Translations under genes and position numbers: made by a program
Shown here: piece by piece, positions 24,922 to 32,921 of the stretch
How the letters are laid out: every line of letters begins with the position of its first letter
Numbering within the stretch: position 1 is the stretch's first letter
Assembly (NCBI GenBank): GCA_003458705.1
Contig: QRVH01000015.1
Span: 1-59,672 of the forward strand
Length of the DNA: 59,672 nucleotides
Source: Eubacterium sp. AF22-9
GTDB lineage: Bacteria; Bacillota; Clostridia; Lachnospirales; Lachnospiraceae
Reading direction: 5' to 3'
The notes under the pieces: model-generated
The model's database searches: none
The model's input: the letters and a program-made list of their open reading frames with translations, nothing else
Told to the model about the DNA's origin: nothing

Positions 24922-26112
24922 CTACTTAATCCACTCATATGTAAGTTTTCCAAGAATTTCGATTCCCTTAACAATCTGCTCATCAGAAGGTGTCGAATAA
25001 TTAAGTCTGAATCCATTAGACTTCTGGCTCTCATCTGCTAAGAACGCTGCTCCCGGAACTGAGAGAACACCTCTGTTAATAGCCTCCCTTACAAATGGTG
25101 CAGAATCCATTCCCTCTGGCAGGAATGCCATTACGAAAAGTCCGCCCTCAGGGTGACCGAAGGTTACTGAAGGATGGAATTCCTTCTTCATGCACTCCAT
25201 CATGAGATTACATTTGTGCTCATACACCTTTCTTGAATCCTCAAGATGTTTGTCGAAATCATAGTTATTAATATATTCATTACAAATGTACTGGAAAAGG
25301 ACAGTTGAATGTACATCTGTGCATTGCTTTGCAACTGTAAGCGGTCCTGTGAGCGACTTGTTAAACACAAGAAAACCAAGACGGAATGCAGGTGCCATTA
25401 CCTTTGAGAAGCTTCCTGCATATATAACCCTGCCCTCTGTATCCATTGATTTGATAGTTGGCACATTTTCACCTGCAAATCTTAATTCACCGTAAGGATT
25501 ATCCTCTAATATTGCGATATCATATTTGCAGCAAAGCTCATATACTTTTTTTCTCTTCTCAAGAGAAGTTGTAATTCCTGTAGGATTCTGGAAAGATGGA
25601 ATTGTGTATAAAAGCTTTGCATCAGGATTAGCCTTTAAAGCCTCCTCAAGCGCATTTATATTCATTCCGTCCTGCTCCATTGGGATTCCTACAAGCTTTG
25701 CACCGTAAGAACGGAATGTATTAAGGCAGCCTACAAATGCAGGCTCTTCAGTAAGCACAACGTCTCCTTCATTAACAAGTGCCTTAGTTGTAAGGTCCGC
25801 ACACTGCTGTCCGCCTGACACTATGAAAAGCTCATTATTCTCGAAATCAAAGCCTTCCTTCTTCTCAAGATATTTCTTCATAGTATCACGCAGAGGTGTA
25901 TAACCTTCGCTCAGTCCATACTGTAATAAAGAAACAGGATTCTCGCCAAGACCCTTTGCTGCTATCTCTTCTATTTCCCTGCATGGGAATGTCTCTGCTG
26001 ACGGATTGCCACCACCAAAAGATATAATATCCTTGCTTGCTCCTAACTTAAAAAGTTCTCTTATCATCGAACCATGAACACCTGATAAACGATTAGAAAT
26101 CTCGTATTCCAT
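24922..26112 (-). CDS. PLP-dependent aminotransferase, class I/II (2-aminoadipate/aromatic type)
   Basis: Start at 26112 (MEYEISNRLSGVHGSMIRELF) with GGAGG eight bases upstream; 396 residues. Fold-type I features are FGGGNPSAETFP at the N-terminus, SGGQQCADLTTKAL, SFQNPTGITTSLEKRKK, LEDNPYGELRF, and the PLP lysine in YAGSFSKVMAPAFRLGF near residue 235. It most resembles the LysN/MocR-type aminotransferases that accept 2-aminoadipate, aromatic or branched amino acids; the exact substrate is not determinable. It is followed by a 2-hydroxyacid dehydrogenase in the same operon. Upstream is the hairpin leader of the second toxin-antitoxin cassette. Confidence 0.9.
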   Translation of the reverse strand: MEYEISNRLSGVHGSMIRELFKLGASKDIISFGGGNPSAETFPCREIEEIAAKGLGENPVSLLQYGLSEGYTPLRDTMKKYLEKKEGFDFENNELFIVSGGQQCADLTTKALVNEGDVVLTEEPAFVGCLNTFRSYGAKLVGIPMEQDGMNINALEEALKANPDAKLLYTIPSFQNPTGITTSLEKRKKVYELCCKYDIAILEDNPYGELRFAGENVPTIKSMDTEGRVIYAGSFSKVMAPAFRLGFLVFNKSLTGPLTVAKQCTDVHSTVLFQYICNEYINNYDFDKHLEDSRKVYEHKCNLMMECMKKEFHPSVTFGHPEGGLFVMAFLPEGMDSAPFVREAINRGVLSVPGAAFLADESQKSNGFRLNYSTPSDEQIVKGIEILGKLTYEWIK

Positions 26113-26151
26113 ATATATTTCCTCCTTCAAATACTTGCTAATACAAAAAAA

Positions 26152-26228
26152 AGCCAGAATCCCCTAAAGACTCCCGGCTCCTTTGCCCTTGATAAATGTA
26201 TCATAACCCCTAATGTCATTCCTGTAAA
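26152..26228 (-). promoter_or_regulatory. Promoter immediately followed by a terminator hairpin (copy 2)
   Basis: On the minus strand, TTTACA (26223-26228), 17 bases, TATGAT (26200-26205). A hairpin with an AGCCGGGAGTC / GATTCTGGCT stem follows within about 15 bases and ends in TTTTTTTTG (26142-26179). The layout matches copy 1 at 21532-21618, with CAAAGG and CCGGGAG shared. It lies 40 bases upstream of the aminotransferase start, so it may be an attenuated leader. Confidence 0.62.
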
Positions 26229-26290
26229 ATACATGTTGGTTATAAAATCATAAATCGCAGCAATAGTTATTATTCGTATTCTTTATATAC

Positions 26291-26319
26291 TTGTTTATTA
26301 TATATTGTTATGATATAAT
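26291..26319 (+). promoter_or_regulatory. Toxin promoter, cassette 2
   Basis: TTGTTT, 17 bases, and a perfect TATAAT. CCCCTCCT at 26331-26338 follows near the mRNA 5' end and can mask the AGGAGG at 26354-26359. Confidence 0.82.
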
Positions 26320-26367
26320 CCTTAGTGCTACCCCTCCTACACATGGTAGAGAAAGGAGGTGGATTGC

Positions 26368-26460
26368 TTGGATGCACTAGTGTCCTTGATTATCTCTATC
26401 TTGGCAAATATAGCTTCTTACTATATCTGCAAATGGCTGGACAGAGATAACAGACGGTAG
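26368..26460 (+). CDS. Fst-like type I toxin peptide, cassette 2 (TTG start)
   Basis: 30 residues, read from TTG at 26368, exactly the position of the ATG in cassette 1 (AGGAGG plus eight bases): MDALVSLIISILANIASYYI, then CKWLDRDNRR. One membrane helix and a basic/acidic tail. It shares 18 or so of 30 residues with cassette 1, including SYYICKWLD and the total length. The same 5' masking element, 3' bidirectional terminator and convergent RNA promoter are present. The TTG start would lower translation further. The sequences around its start differ from cassette 1, so each antisense RNA should match only its own toxin. Confidence 0.73.
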   Translation: MDALVSLIISILANIASYYICKWLDRDNRR

Positions 26461-26497
26461 CCAGCCTGGGGACTAAGCCACCCTGCCAGAACGGAAT

Positions 26498-26562
26498 AGA
26501 AAACCCCACGAGCCCTAACTCGTGGGGTTTTCGTAGATTGCTTGAATGCACTACTTGTATCC
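26498..26562 (-). ncRNA. Predicted antitoxin RNA, cassette 2
   Basis: Minus-strand TTGTAA-N17-TACAAT (26592-26597 and 26569-26574) predicts an RNA of about 65 nt from near 26562 to the shared terminator. It covers 26536-26562 (GATTGCTTGAATGCACTA...), a direct repeat of the toxin start region at 26362-26385 (GATTGCTTGGATGCACTA...), giving complementarity to the toxin's TTG start. Confidence 0.68.
26500..26531. terminator. Shared bidirectional terminator, cassette 2
   Basis: The same 13-bp AAAACCCCACGAG / CTCGTGGGGTTTT stem as cassette 1, with a different six-base loop. Confidence 0.88.
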
Positions 26563-26648
26563 AATGACATTGTAGCACATGCCATCAGACATTACAAGTA
26601 TATTCTTTTTCTTTTCAAATATTATAAAATTATCAGACAACTTTTCAC

Positions 26649-26927
26649 TTATCCCCACACAGTCTCACCATTAATATAATCAGTCATAAAATATACAATC
26701 TTATTCCAAAGCTCATACTCTACAATATGTCTTGTTTCTTTAATTATCCTGAGACATTTTTTAATTGCATCGGATGAATCACCCTCTGTAAGTTCTAACA
26801 ACTTTTTATATGTATTATACCCCTCATTTTTCTCTTTCTCTGTCCATCTTGCTTCCTCGGCATCCTCTATTTTATTAAGAAAAATATACATAAATACCGG
26901 CATGTCTTTTTCCTGTCTCCATTCCAT
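26649..26927 (-). CDS. Small hypothetical protein
   Basis: I prefer the ATG at 26927 (MEWRQEKDMPVFMYIFLNKI) because GGAGG lies eight bases upstream; this gives 92 residues. The frame is open further, to a TTG at 27002. No family is recognised. It is a mostly helical, charged protein with a hydrophobic patch (MPVFMYIFL) and a C-terminal stretch LWNKIVYFMTDYINGETVWG. The upstream promoter at 27112-27142 has the 19-bp spacer and operator of a MerR-regulated promoter pointing at this gene, and a MerR gene diverges from it at 27234. A small membrane peptide may be encoded between the promoter and this start (MYVMLMYFC... from about 27029), but I cannot support it firmly. Confidence 0.55.
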   Translation of the reverse strand: MEWRQEKDMPVFMYIFLNKIEDAEEARWTEKEKNEGYNTYKKLLELTEGDSSDAIKKCLRIIKETRHIVEYELWNKIVYFMTDYINGETVWG

Positions 26928-27111
26928 ACATTTATCCTCCATAGAATATGTCATCCTTCCACTGCCATCATAATAATTATCAATCCAAAAAAAGTAATAC
27001 AAAAATACATTAGCATTACATACATATGATCATCTCTTTGTTAAAAACACTATCATATTCACTTTAAATCAACTTTAAATTGTATTTTAAGTCTCTCTGT
27101 GCTACTATTTA

Positions 27112-27142
27112 AGCATAAGAGTTAAACCTAACTTTAGGTCAA
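27112..27142 (-). promoter_or_regulatory. MerR-type promoter/operator between divergent genes
   Basis: On the minus strand, TTGACC and TATGCT are separated by 19 bases, with the dyad CCTAA-AGTTAGG inside. It shares TTGACCTAAAGTTA with the cupin promoter at 19891-19921. The MerR gene at 27234 is the likely regulator of both. Confidence 0.65.
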
Positions 27143-27233
27143 CCTAATAATGGTGAACATTTTGTGAATTTTATTATCACATTTGTAAAAAACTAATATC
27201 AGGTAAGCAAGGCTTACAGAAAGCAGGTGTGTT

Positions 27234-27671
27234 ATGTACACAATAGGACAGGTTTCAGAAATGTTTAATCTTCCCGTTTCAACATTAAGATATTATGATA
27301 AAGAGGGATTATTCCCTTTTATGCAGCGTGCCTCTGGAATAAGACAGTTCTCTGACACAGAAATTGCTGCTCTTAAGCTTATTGAATGTCTCAAAAAATC
27401 AGGTCTTGAAATCCGCGACATCAAGCAGTTTATGGAATGGTGTCAGGAAGGCAGCAGAACTTACGGACTCAGAAAACAGCTTTTTGAGAGACAGAAAGCC
27501 GCTGTTGAAAAAGAGATGGAAAAAATGCAGGAAACTCTTGATATGCTTACTTTCAAGTGTTTCTATTACGAGCAGGCTATCAAGGATGGCAACGAGGACG
27601 GAATACATTCAATGCTTCCAGACAAGCTCCCAGCTGACATTCAGGCTGCCTACGACAACTCGCACAAATAG
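27234..27671 (+). CDS. MerR-family regulator (AdhR-like)
   Basis: 145 residues. The HTH_MerR is at residues 1-70: MYTIGQVSEMFNLPVSTLRYYDKEGLFPF, then GIRQFSDTEIAALKLIECLKKSGLEIRDIKQF. A dimerisation coiled coil is at about residues 75-115 (KQLFERQKAAVEKEMEKMQETLDML). The short C-terminus has one Cys (MLTFKCFYYEQ), as in thiol/aldehyde-responsive AdhR/NmlR types. These bind palindromes in 19-bp spacer promoters; two such sites with a shared core exist in the window. The start at 27234 is a GTGTT-preceded ATG with AGCAGGTG upstream. The YitT gene follows by 46 bases on the same strand. Confidence 0.88.
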   Translation: MYTIGQVSEMFNLPVSTLRYYDKEGLFPFMQRASGIRQFSDTEIAALKLIECLKKSGLEIRDIKQFMEWCQEGSRTYGLRKQLFERQKAAVEKEMEKMQETLDMLTFKCFYYEQAIKDGNEDGIHSMLPDKLPADIQAAYDNSHK

Positions 27672-27717
27672 TTATTAACTGCTTATTATATTTAACACAG
27701 AATATGGAGGCTAATAT

Positions 27718-28596
27718 ATGTTCAAATCTTTAGAAGTTAAATATCCTAAGTTTTATCAGGTATTCAGATTCATTATAGTTATAATTGCTTCCGTGCTGTA
27801 TGCATGGAATTTAAGATGCTTTGCCAAAGTCGCAGATCTGCTGCCAGGAGGCTTTTCAGGAGTCTCCCTGTTATTTCAGGCAATCGGACTACGTTTTTTT
27901 TATATCAGCATCCCATTTACAATATTCAATGTGGCACTTAACATTTTCCCCGCCTACATTGCATACCGCTACATCGGCAAGAAGTTTACCATCTACTCAA
28001 TCGTGGTAATTATACTTTCCAGTGTGCTTGTTGATATCCTTCCTCCATACATTTTTACAGAAGATATCCTGCTTATAAGCGTATTTGGCGGAATTATCAA
28101 CGGATTTGCAATAAGCCTGTGCCTCAATGTCGGCACTACCACAGGTGGAACTGATTTCATAAGCATTTATTTTTCTCATGTTAAAGGAATAGACGCATGG
28201 AACTATATTCTTCTTGGTAATGTTGTGATTCTGCTCATCGCAGGCGGACTGTTTGGCTGGTCAATCGCGCTCTACTCAATAATATACCAGTTCTGTAGCA
28301 CTCAGGTAATCCAGTTCATGTACAAACGCTACCAGAAGATGACATTATTCATCATTTCTGACAAATCCGAAGAAATCTATCACGCCATAAAGAATATAAC
28401 CAACCACGACGCCACGCTTTTCAAGGGAATCGGCTGCTACGAGGAAAAAGAGCGCACGCTCATATACTCAGTAATCAACTCCGAAGCGAAACATGAGCTT
28501 ATCACATTGATTCGCTCAATTGACAAGCACGCATTTATAAATGTGGTAAAAACCGAAGAGCTTGACGGCAGATTTAACGATATTCCACATGATTAA
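27718..28596 (+). CDS. YitT-family membrane protein (DUF161/DUF2179)
   Basis: 292 residues. About five or six membrane helices (residues 10-200) contain LLPGGFSGVSLLFQAIGLRF and the conserved GFAISLCLNVGTTTGGTDFISIYFSHVKG. A cytosolic DUF2179 domain of about 80 residues forms the end (KMTLFIISDKSEEIYHAIKNITNHDATLFKGIGCYEEKERTLIYSVI). The function of the family is not established. It starts with ATGGAGG upstream and follows the MerR gene, possibly in the same transcript. Confidence 0.92.
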   Translation: MFKSLEVKYPKFYQVFRFIIVIIASVLYAWNLRCFAKVADLLPGGFSGVSLLFQAIGLRFFYISIPFTIFNVALNIFPAYIAYRYIGKKFTIYSIVVIILSSVLVDILPPYIFTEDILLISVFGGIINGFAISLCLNVGTTTGGTDFISIYFSHVKGIDAWNYILLGNVVILLIAGGLFGWSIALYSIIYQFCSTQVIQFMYKRYQKMTLFIISDKSEEIYHAIKNITNHDATLFKGIGCYEEKERTLIYSVINSEAKHELITLIRSIDKHAFINVVKTEELDGRFNDIPHD

Positions 28597-28698
28597 TCAG
28601 TACACAGAATATTCGCACTCATACCATATTTTAGTCAAATTTCTCCAATAAACTATAGACAATCAATTAACATACACTAAAGAAATGGAGAGATGACT

Positions 28699-30717
28699 AT
28701 GATTAAATTAAATAAAATCAAAAGGAATTGCGTAGCCGCAGTTATTCTTACTATGTGTCTTATGACTGCTGGCTGTGCCAGAAATTCAACTTCAACTACT
28801 ACTGCATCAGGCGGTGAGACTACCATCACTTCAGACATTACTAAAGAAGACACAGATGTAACACACGCAGATGATGCTGAGAATTACAGAGTCTCCATTA
28901 CAGGTGATTTCACTGTGACATCTGATACATCAGACGGAGTTACACAGTCAGGTTCTGTATACACAATCACAAAGGCTGGTGAATATACAGTAGCCGGTCT
29001 TTTATCAGAAGGACAGCTTATCGTTGACGCAGGTGATGAGAACGAGGTTACTATCGTATTGAACGGAACATCTATCACATGCTCAAGTGGTTCACCTATA
29101 TACGTTAAAAATGCTTCCGAAGTCAAGATTAAATCAGAAGAGAACTCATTTAACGAAGTAATTGACAATCGTGCCGAAGCTACAGAAGATTCTTCTGATG
29201 ACACCGGTAACGCAGCAATCTATGCAGCATGCGATTTAAAGCTTGTCGGCAAAGGAGCCTTAGTTGTAACAGCTAATTACAATAATGGTATCCAAAGCAA
29301 GGACGACCTTTCTATTAAAAATGTGATTGTTAAAGTTACTGCTGTGAACAACTCAGTCAAAGGCAACGATGCCGTTGATATTGAATCTGGAAATGTAATT
29401 GCAATCTCTGCTAAGGGGGATGGCATTAAGACTTCTAACAGCAGTCTTTCTAATAAAGGCAACCAGAAGGGAATCGTTACAATCACTGGCGGAAATATTG
29501 ATGTTTATACAGCCTGTGACGGTATAGACGCAGCTTACGGAGTGGATATATCAGGTGACGGTAACCTAAACATTTATACAGATACTTATTCTGAATATAG
29601 CGAAGAAGTTACAACATCTGGCAGTTCGTCCGGTTCAAACAGCTCTACTAATAAAACTGCTTCTGCCAATACTGTTTCTTATGTGGCAGCCCCTGACAAT
29701 ATCAGCAATGCACCAGGCGGCAACATGGGTGGCGGCACTCCTCCTGATATGAACGGTGGTAATGCTCCCGACATGAGTAACGGTAACGCACCTGACATGA
29801 ATGGCAGCTCCGGTGGCGGCATGGGTGGCAATAACGGTTCAGGAATGCCTGGCGGCAATAACCAGTCCGGTAATTCTTCTAAAAAGTCTTACTCAACTAA
29901 GGGTATTAAGGCTGACAGCGAAATAAATATTTCAGGCTTTACGATTAACATAAACTCAACAGATGACGGTATCCATGCAAACTCTGATTCAGGCGTACTT
30001 GAAACCGGCGAGGACGGCAAAGGAACTATTGTTATCAATGGTGGTACAATTACAATTTCTTCAGGTGATGATGGAATGCACGCTGACAAACAGCTTGATG
30101 TCAATGACGGTTACATTAATGTAGTAACTTCATATGAAGGACTTGAGGCTATGACTATCAACTTAAATGGCGGCAAAGTATATGTTTATGCTGCTGATGA
30201 CGGCATCAATGCCTGCACAGGTGATGGCAAGACAACTCCTATCATCAATGTAAATGGCGGATATATAGATGTAACAACTGCGTCTGGTGATACTGATGGT
30301 ATTGACTCTAACGGAAACTATGTACAGACTGGTGGATTTGTATTAGTCAAGGGGGGCAGTTCTTCAGGAAATGTGTCAGGATCAATTGATGTAGATGGAA
30401 CAGTCACAATAACTGGTGGAACATGCGTTGCCCTCGGCGGTGTCTGCGAAACACCTGTAAACTCTGTTAACGCTTATGTATTAAGTTCAGTATCTTTCAG
30501 TTACGGAAGCTATTCACTTAAAGATGCTTCTGGCAATGAAGTAATAAGCTTTACTGTTGATGGTTCATTCAGTAACGGCTGGATATGCTCTGACACTCTT
30601 ACAACCGGCACAAGCTACACACTCTACAGAGGTTCTGATTCCATTGCAGACTGGACTCAGGAATCAGGAACAATGGGAGCTTCAAGCACTGGCGGCTTCG
30701 GCGGTGGCAGAAGATAA
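28699..30717 (+). CDS. Carbohydrate-binding (DUF4353-type) lipoprotein
   Basis: Start ATG at 28699 (MIKLNKIKRNCVAAVIL), eight bases after GGAGAG; 672 residues. The signal peptide ends in a lipobox, LMTAGC, with the lipid-bearing Cys near residue 28. Repeats of the form 'G-x-I-x-I-x-x-x-D-D-G-I-x-A' occur at several places (NNGIQSKDDLSIKN, GDGIKTSNSS, CDGIDAAYGV, DDGIHANSDS, GDDGMHADKQ, DDGINACTGDG), as in right-handed beta-helix proteins of this group. A Gly/Pro/Asn/Met-rich linker (about residues 335-395; PPDMNGGNAPDM-type repeats) divides the helix. It sits outside the membrane and probably binds a polysaccharide or calcium. It ends in GFGGGRR. Confidence 0.85.
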   Translation: MIKLNKIKRNCVAAVILTMCLMTAGCARNSTSTTTASGGETTITSDITKEDTDVTHADDAENYRVSITGDFTVTSDTSDGVTQSGSVYTITKAGEYTVAGLLSEGQLIVDAGDENEVTIVLNGTSITCSSGSPIYVKNASEVKIKSEENSFNEVIDNRAEATEDSSDDTGNAAIYAACDLKLVGKGALVVTANYNNGIQSKDDLSIKNVIVKVTAVNNSVKGNDAVDIESGNVIAISAKGDGIKTSNSSLSNKGNQKGIVTITGGNIDVYTACDGIDAAYGVDISGDGNLNIYTDTYSEYSEEVTTSGSSSGSNSSTNKTASANTVSYVAAPDNISNAPGGNMGGGTPPDMNGGNAPDMSNGNAPDMNGSSGGGMGGNNGSGMPGGNNQSGNSSKKSYSTKGIKADSEINISGFTININSTDDGIHANSDSGVLETGEDGKGTIVINGGTITISSGDDGMHADKQLDVNDGYINVVTSYEGLEAMTINLNGGKVYVYAADDGINACTGDGKTTPIINVNGGYIDVTTASGDTDGIDSNGNYVQTGGFVLVKGGSSSGNVSGSIDVDGTVTITGGTCVALGGVCETPVNSVNAYVLSSVSFSYGSYSLKDASGNEVISFTVDGSFSNGWICSDTLTTGTSYTLYRGSDSIADWTQESGTMGASSTGGFGGGRR

Positions 30718-30757
30718 TGAAATAATTCACATCTACACTCCTTATACCTTGGTGTGA

Positions 30758-30856
30758 ATGTTCTATAATAAAATAAACGAGATGTGAGCCGGAAGTTACC
30801 CGTCTTATTCTCTTAGAACAGTCACTGGAAATTTCAGCTTCCAGTGGCTGTTTTTA
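30758..30856 (+). ncRNA. Candidate short transcript with strong terminator
   Basis: A possible promoter (TTATAC, 16 bases, TATAAT at about 30763-30768) is followed by about 80 bases ending in ACAGTCACTGGAA/TTCCAGTGGCTGT (30818-30830 / 30839-30851) and TTTTTAT. The hairpin could simply terminate the lipoprotein gene. The consensus -10 between the gene and the hairpin suggests a separate small RNA. No open frame is seen in it. The following 30857-30942 holds only the next gene's leader. Confidence 0.4.
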
Positions 30857-30942
30857 TATTCTGCGAAATCTGTTCTGATATTGTAAAATACATTTGTACA
30901 CACTATAATTACCCCTGTGAATTATTAAAGGAGGTTTCTTAC

Positions 30943-32215
30943 ATGAGTACTGAAAATAATAATACATCTGACTGGACGCTTGAGGACTGCCAGAGCTATA
31001 TAAACCTGCTGTATCCTAACCGTACCAGTAATTTTAAAGAAAAAAGAGCTAAAGCATTCTTTAATTCCCAGACGAAGAAGAACCGAAAAACTACAATTAC
31101 CAATGATGGAATATATGTAGATGGAAAGCTTTTTCTGTCGCCTGCAGACATAAAAAAATGTGTTTCTGCCGGAAACCTTTTTTTCTTTTGAGAAAAAAGA
31201 CGGTATGTTAATAAGATGTGTAAAGGCTGATAGGGAAAAATTACAGAAAATGAAGGATTTTCTGTCTGTAAACAATATAGATTTCACCGGCGATTCTCCT
31301 GATGAGGTTTACAGAATCCGCTATGATGCAAAGCTTTATAAGCAAAGCAGAAAACCTCTTTTAATTGTTGCAACCATATTATTCTTACTATCTATGTCTG
31401 GTTTAAACATTAATAAAAATGCACCTTTTTATGCATCTGACTTAATAAAAGACGCCGGACTTTCTTCTGCTGTCTCTGACAGATACATGGACACTGTTAT
31501 TGATACTCTGCCATCAAGCGAGCAGGCCGGCATGGAGGTTTCAGAATATAATAACATGCTTTCAGATATACAAAATGCTATTCAGAACTCATCTGCCATA
31601 GACAGCATTGCCAAAAAATATACAGATGCACTCACCAAAGGACTTCGTGATGGCAAAACATTTGATGAAATAAACATTGATATAGATGAAGAACTTACAA
31701 CGCTGGCAGCCATTGCATATAATGGTATCACAGAATCAAAGGACTACTCAGACACACAGAAAGATATGATTACACTTGCACTTGTGCTGGACAAAGAATC
31801 TGCACAGAAAGCTATTAATAACTATGCTTCCGGGATATATGATGAAATGCAGTATCGCACTTCTGGTCTTGCCGGAATATACCAGACAGTTACATCAAAA
31901 ACATTTTATGTAATGATGATTTTATTGCTTGCATTATCACTTATATTATTAATATTATTTTCTTTACCATTATCAGTAAGCAGAATTTATCTGCCGGCAC
32001 TATTTATTATATATGGCGGACTGGAATATGTCGCATTTAATGTACTTTTAAACCGCGCAGCAATGTTACTAAGTAACAGGTTTCTTGGAAGAACAGCCAG
32101 TCTTAACCTGACATATGCCAATACAGATTTAATATCTTATGCTTCACTTGGCGTTGTACTTGCAATAATAATGAATATCGCATACAGAAAAATGAAGCGT
32201 AAGGCAGAAAAATGA
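30943..32215 (+). CDS. Uncharacterised membrane protein (frameshifted near 31180)
   Basis: The start at 30943 follows AAAGGAGG. The first frame gives MSTENNNTSDWTLEDCQSYIN... to SAGNLFFF and stops. The second frame carries on from the same T-run as FEKKDGMLIRCVKADREKLQ to 32215. One fewer or extra T in the run at 31176-31187 would give a single protein of about 423 residues. It has a soluble N-terminal region of about 130 residues, one membrane helix (LLIVATILFLLSMSGL), an extracellular or lumenal helical domain of about 175 residues rich in Asp/Ser, then three C-terminal membrane helices. I recognise no family. The layout resembles membrane proteins with an external sensor domain. Confidence 0.7.
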
Positions 32216-32447
32216 ATATAACATTAAAAGGCAGAAAAAAGATGCTATCCCATCTCTTTTCTGTCCTCTTTACATTTAATATTTGTGCTGATATTTCTAT
32301 CTAAAGTTCTGATACTCCAACCTTCATTTGCTGCTTCTTTCACATATCACAATCTGGCATTTTTACCGGAATACCTTTCATCGGAATATTCTCCTACAAT
32401 CTTCATATCCTGATATCCAGCATATTTCCTGAGCCTAACCTCTCAAT

Positions 32448-32865
32448 TTATTCATTTATCAATTTCCACGACTGCTCAGCTAACTTCTTTTCTTCTCTCT
32501 TTACTCTACGTTCTAATTTTTTGATATCTTCAGATGCAGGCAAATTCTCCGGCTTAATCCCTCTCTGTCCCAGCATATCCCTGACTGACGTATTATTTTC
32601 AACATGCTCAACAGTAATAGCCGTCTCACCCTGTAAGTCTTTTTCTTCTACTTCACGACGTGCTCCATTTCCAACCGCAATGGTACTGTTAATTTTTGAA
32701 AAATGGTTTCCTATTTAAATTACCATTATTTTCACAAGAAAGCATTGCTTTATTTACAGCATTATCAAAATTTCTCCATTGAACATAGTCCAATAACTTC
32801 ATTAATTCTCTTGCATACCAATACTCGATACCATCTGATTCCTGTCGAATATCATCAAATTTTTT
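32448..32865 (-). pseudogene. dinD: DinD (DNA-damage-inducible protein D) remnant
   Basis: The minus strand gives the DinD/BRO-N start FDDIRQESDGIEYWYARELMKLLDYVQWRNFDNAVNKAML, which stops after about 58 codons. It then jumps, in another frame, to the protein's C-terminal region: VGNGARREVEEKDLQ, MLGQRGIKPENLPASEDIKKLERRVKREEKKL. Intact members are about 270-280 residues, so more than 100 central residues are missing, and no start codon remains at the 5' end. This is a genuine deletion. The remaining bases 32216-32447 and 32866-32921 show no further gene. Confidence 0.75.
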
Positions 32866-32921
32866 CTATTAAAAATTACCGGTTTGGAATGTCTTCTTCT
32901 CTTACTCTATTATATTTACCA

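Noticed and set aside
26930..27030. Short membrane peptide frame upstream of the 92-residue gene
   Set aside because: A possible 24-residue frame with weak ribosome-binding site; overlapping the next frame by ATGA. Not enough support to annotate.
32521..32718. Plus-strand open frame of 65 codons near 32.6 kb
   Set aside because: Antisense to the DinD remnant, which explains the composition.
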